NCBI GenBank assembly: GCA_038260095.1
Contig: JBBSOC010000008.1
Coordinates: 1 to 51,578 of the forward strand
Direction: 5' to 3'
DNA from: QHCE01 sp038260095
Lineage (GTDB): Bacteria; Actinomycetota; Actinomycetes; Mycobacteriales; QHCE01
DNA length: 51,578 nt
Positions 48,333-51,578 of the stretch are shown one piece after another. Made by a program: the position numbers and the translations under genes. The notes beneath the pieces were generated by a model. That model did not search any database, was not told the DNA's origin, and worked only from the letters and a program-made list of their open reading frames with translations. Numbering within the stretch: the first letter of the stretch is position 1; every line of letters begins with the position of its first letter.

Positions 48333-51203
48333 ATGCCACATCAGTTCTCACACAGCACCGCGAACAGCTCCCCGAGCGCCGCCCAGCTGCGGGTAGGTGA
48401 TCAGGATTATCAGATTCATCGCATTACCGCCATACCCAGCCATGAACGGCTGCCTTACAGCCTAAAAATCCTGCTGGAGAATGTGCTTCGCACGCATGAT
48501 GGTGTACACGTTACCGACGACCATGTCCAGGCACTTGCCCGCTGGCAGCCCACGGCGCCCCCGGATACCGAGATTGGGTTCACCCCGGCCAGGGTCATCC
48601 TGCAAGACTTCACCGGCGTCCCGTGTGTGGTGGATTTGGCCGCGATGCGCGAGGCGATGGTCGCACTTGGTGGGGACCCTGCCGCGATCAATCCACTAGC
48701 GCCAGCTGAGCTGGTGATCGATCACTCGGTGATCGCGGACGTGTTTGGTCGACCAGACGCCTTCGAACGCAACGTTGAGCTGGAGTATCAGCGCAATCGT
48801 GAGCGCTACCAATTCCTTCGCTGGGGTCAAACCGCGTTCAACCAGTTCACGGTCGTGCCTCCGGGCACTGGGATCGTGCATCAAGTCAACATTGAACACC
48901 TGGCCCGCGTAGTCATGACCCGTCAAACCGATACGGGCATGCTGGCCTATCCCGACACCGTCGTGGGTACCGATTCCCACACCACCATGGTGAATGGCTT
49001 GGGTGTGCTGGGCTGGGGGGTGGGCGGAATCGAAGCCGAGGCAGCAATGCTCGGTCAGCCAGTAAGCATGCTCATTCCACAGGTAGTGGGCGTTAAACTG
49101 CACGGGGAACTTGGTAGCGGAACGACCGCAACTGACCTGGTTCTCACCATCACGCAGCAGCTACGGCAGCTTGGGGTGGTTGGTGAGTTCGTGGAGTTCT
49201 TTGGAGCTGGCGTAGCGGCGGTACCGCTGGCCAACCGAGCAACCATCGGCAACATGAGCCCAGAGTTCGGTTCCACGTGCGCTATCTTCCCGATCGATTC
49301 CGAGACGCTGCGCTATCTGCGCTTTACCGGACGCATGCCTGAGCAGGTAGCGCTGGTAGAGGCATACGCCAAGGAGCAAGGCCTGTGGCATGACCCAGCA
49401 ACGCCTGCGCAGTATTCGCGTGTACTGGAGCTGGATCTAGCCGATGTGCAGCCCTCCATTGCTGGGCCCAAACGTCCGCAGGATCGGGTAGCGCTCGCAG
49501 ATGCAAAGGCCGCGTTCCGTCGGAGTGTGCGCGGCTACGTGGTGTCGGCTAATACCTCTAGTCCTGTTGCAGCCTCCCCTATCCCGAGCGTTATCGATGA
49601 AGGTGTAGAAGAATCCTTTCCGGCCAGCGATCCGCTGTCGGTGATTAACGGTGGCGGAGAGCCGCCAGCAGCGCCGGTGCCTTCTGCCATGCCTGCCCCA
49701 TCGAACGCGCCTGTTGGTGTCACGCTCGACACCGGTGAGCAGATCACGCTCGACCACGGCGCAGTGGTGATCGCCGCGATAACTTCCTGCACGAACACGT
49801 CCAACCCGCAGGTGATGATGGCCGCGGCGCTGCTGGCCAAGCATGCGGTGGAACGGGGGTTACGTACCAAACCATGGGTGAAGACCACTCTGGCGCCGGG
49901 CTCACGAGTGGTCACCGATTACTTCGAGCGGGCCAGTCTGACGCCCTATCTGGAAAAGCTTGGCTTTCACCTGGTCGGTTACGGCTGCACCACGTGTATC
50001 GGAAACTCTGGACCACTGCCGGATGCGATCTCGAAGGCTGTCAACGATCGCGATCTCGCGGTGGTTTCTGTGCTGTCGGGCAATCGCAATTTCGAGGGTC
50101 GGATTAATCCAGACGTAACCATGAACTACCTGGCATCCCCACCGCTGGTAGTGGCATACGCACTGGTGGGTAGCATGGACGTCGACCTACTCACCGAACC
50201 TCTAGGGTATGGGGCTGACGGCGAGCCGGTGTATTTGGCTGACATTTGGCCGACGCCGGAGCAGATCGCAACCGCGATTGCCGAATCGGTATCGCCACAG
50301 ATGTACACCGACGGCTACGCCGACGTGTTCGCCGGTGATGATCGCTGGCGAGCGCTTGCCACACCTGAGGGCGACACATTCACCTGGGACGCGGAGTCCA
50401 CGTATGTCCGCAAACCGCCGTACTTCGATGACATGCCCACTGAGCCGACCTCGGTCACCGATATTGCCGCCGCCCGAGTGCTGGCGCTGCTCGGCGATTC
50501 GGTGACCACCGACCATATCTCCCCCGCGGGTTCGATCAAAGCCGATTCCCCCGCCGGCCGATACCTGACCGAGCACGACGTGGAGCGCGGCGATTTCAAC
50601 TCCTACGGCTCGCGGCGCGGAAACCACGAGGTGATGATCCGGGGCACGTTTGGCAATATCCGGCTACAAAACCAGCTGGGTGACTCCGCCGGGAAACCGC
50701 TGCCACGAGGTGGATTTACCCGCAACTTCCTCACCGGCAAGCAGAGCACCATCTATGCTGCCGCGCAGGCTTACCAGCGTGAAGGCATTCCGCTGGTGGT
50801 ACTGGCGAGGAAAGAGTACGGCTCGGGGTCATCGCGAGACTGGGCAGCCAAAGGCACGGCGCTGCTGGGCGTCAAGGCCGTGATCGCGGAATCGTTCGAG
50901 CGGATTCATCGCTCGAACCTGATCGGCATGGGCGTGCTGCCACTGCAGTTCCCAGCGGGTGAAAACGCCGAATCGCTGGGGCTCACTGGCGAGGAAACGT
51001 TCGAGATCACAGGCATTACGGCACTTAACGAAGGACAGACACCAAGCACAGTGCATGTCACGGCAACGCGAGCGGAAAGCAATGCTGAAGTACCGCCCAT
51101 CGAATTCGACGCGGTAGTTCGCATCGACACTCCCGGCGAGGCTGATTACTTCCGACACGGCGGTATTCTGCCGTACGTGTTGCGCTCGCTGCGGGGACAA
51201 TAA
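48333..51203 (+). CDS. acnA: Aconitate hydratase A
   Basis: 956 residues, with GGGAGG 5 bases before the ATG. The 4Fe-4S ligands are C486 in TSCTNTSNPQV, and C552 and C555 in GCTTCIGNSG. Other blocks are VVGTDSHTTMVNGLGVLGWG, GSRRGNHEVMIRGTFGNIRL and ARKEYGSGSSRDWAAKG. A Pro/Ala/Ser-rich insertion at about 405-465, containing DEGVEESFPASDP, lies between domains, as in many actinobacterial AcnA. It interconverts citrate and isocitrate. The 115 bases upstream contain GTAGG-ATTG-CCTAC (48296-48309), a short inverted repeat that might be an operator. Confidence 0.97.
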   Translation: MPHQFSHSTANSSPSAAQLRVGDQDYQIHRITAIPSHERLPYSLKILLENVLRTHDGVHVTDDHVQALARWQPTAPPDTEIGFTPARVILQDFTGVPCVVDLAAMREAMVALGGDPAAINPLAPAELVIDHSVIADVFGRPDAFERNVELEYQRNRERYQFLRWGQTAFNQFTVVPPGTGIVHQVNIEHLARVVMTRQTDTGMLAYPDTVVGTDSHTTMVNGLGVLGWGVGGIEAEAAMLGQPVSMLIPQVVGVKLHGELGSGTTATDLVLTITQQLRQLGVVGEFVEFFGAGVAAVPLANRATIGNMSPEFGSTCAIFPIDSETLRYLRFTGRMPEQVALVEAYAKEQGLWHDPATPAQYSRVLELDLADVQPSIAGPKRPQDRVALADAKAAFRRSVRGYVVSANTSSPVAASPIPSVIDEGVEESFPASDPLSVINGGGEPPAAPVPSAMPAPSNAPVGVTLDTGEQITLDHGAVVIAAITSCTNTSNPQVMMAAALLAKHAVERGLRTKPWVKTTLAPGSRVVTDYFERASLTPYLEKLGFHLVGYGCTTCIGNSGPLPDAISKAVNDRDLAVVSVLSGNRNFEGRINPDVTMNYLASPPLVVAYALVGSMDVDLLTEPLGYGADGEPVYLADIWPTPEQIATAIAESVSPQMYTDGYADVFAGDDRWRALATPEGDTFTWDAESTYVRKPPYFDDMPTEPTSVTDIAAARVLALLGDSVTTDHISPAGSIKADSPAGRYLTEHDVERGDFNSYGSRRGNHEVMIRGTFGNIRLQNQLGDSAGKPLPRGGFTRNFLTGKQSTIYAAAQAYQREGIPLVVLARKEYGSGSSRDWAAKGTALLGVKAVIAESFERIHRSNLIGMGVLPLQFPAGENAESLGLTGEETFEITGITALNEGQTPSTVHVTATRAESNAEVPPIEFDAVVRIDTPGEADYFRHGGILPYVLRSLRGQ

Positions 51204-51309
51204 TTCGCGTTTTCGCTGTACCGAAGCTGTTCTGTGCGTCACTATGGTGGGTAATACTAAATTCCCCACGTCACTAGATCAGCTGCTGTAGCGATTACCG
51301 GAGTAGGCC

Positions 51310-51578
51310 TTGGCGAACACCGATGCAACGTCGGTTGACGATGTCGCCACTCTGGAGAGCCAGATTCGGCAGCTAGCCACGCTGCTGTCCGAAACCCGTA
51401 ACCTTTTCCCAGGCATTCGCCAGCAAGATGTGGCGGATGCCTGGGAGCTTGACGTCAGTCGGATCAGAGATATCGAGGGGGCTTGGAAAGGTGATCGGCT
51501 TGTTAACACCGCCCTTTCTTTTCGGCTAGCGGATTACCTAGCCGGGCAGGCAGCCGATCAAGTTCTTGAACGTACCAA
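51310..51578 (+). CDS. Unknown protein, N-terminal part only (runs off the window)
   Basis: The frame from TTG 51310 has GGAG 6-9 bases upstream and stays open to the last base, giving about 89 residues. It starts ANTDATSVDDVATLESQIRQ, LATLLSETRNLFPGIRQQDV, ADAWELDVSRIRDIEGAWKG. It is helical and may contain a helix-turn-helix-like part (QQDVADAWELDVSRIRDIE), but no family is recognised. It follows acnA by 106 bases on the same strand. In relatives a TetR-type acn regulator often follows acn, which this does not resemble. Confidence 0.6.
   Translation, partial: MANTDATSVDDVATLESQIRQLATLLSETRNLFPGIRQQDVADAWELDVSRIRDIEGAWKGDRLVNTALSFRLADYLAGQAADQVLERT

Overview
The window is chromosomal DNA from an actinobacterium (Actinomycetota) of moderate GC for that phylum. 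Gene content and order suggest the Mycobacteriales/Pseudonocardiales side of the class. Two blocks match arrangements known from Mycobacterium tuberculosis: a CDP-alcohol phosphatidyltransferase, gcvH, garA, an FtsR-like MerR, a bifunctional nuclease, a second MerR and gcvP (the Rv1822-Rv1832 region), and rbpA beside fxsA and a fused lnt-ppm1 (the Rv2050-Rv2053 region). Single-polypeptide GcvP, PriA, a TIGR03085 protein and a stand-alone 5'-3' exonuclease agree with this. The species cannot be fixed by eye.

Layout. 1-4250 is a worn accessory zone: the tail of an IS630-type transposase, a histidine kinase cut at its 5' end with an intact response regulator, a frameshifted glycolipid-binding gene, two fragments of Tn3-family transposase, a flavin monooxygenase and a CDF-like transporter. 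4262-11640 is the conserved gcv/garA block, interrupted by a relic of a BTAD-type regulator. 11737-15133 is a complete gluABCD-type glutamate ABC importer. 15208-19115 holds a DUF5999 protein, a PabB-like enzyme, an unknown 400-residue protein behind a DnaA-box cluster, and an aldo/keto reductase. 19176-21899 has a DUF4037 protein with a small partner ORF, then divergent vapBC-like and mazEF-like modules. 22058-28132 has a LuxR-HTH protein, a membrane-anchored GrpE-like protein, rbpA, fxsA, lnt-ppm1 and def. A hicAB cassette follows, flanked on one side by a decayed copy of the adjacent peptidase gene. 30407-39873 has a frameshifted GT-C glycosyltransferase, bioB, an exonuclease, truncated marR/ABM genes, pyrD, bioY, a TIGR03085 protein, a glycerophosphodiesterase, and hisF-priA headed by yefM-yoeB. 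40505-48217 is a second accessory zone: an aldo/keto reductase, a Cys-rich secreted peptide, a TipAL-like regulator, a sugar kinase, several broken genes (PrmC-like, GNAT carrying a small inverted-repeat element, MFS), a BrnTA-like module and a LysR regulator. The window ends with acnA and a partial unknown gene.

Main themes. (1) Five type II toxin-antitoxin modules lie among housekeeping genes; one heads the priA-hisF operon. (2) Several genes are broken by single small indels, three of them at or beside 4-nt homopolymer runs, so either gene decay or assembly error must be considered. (3) Candidates for new biology are the small Cys-rich secreted peptide at 41584, the membrane-tethered GrpE-like protein at 22827, the inverted-repeat element whose end is shared with the gcvP terminator, and the DnaA-box cluster at 16805-16873. 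All function calls rest on motifs and remembered family resemblance; no database search was possible.
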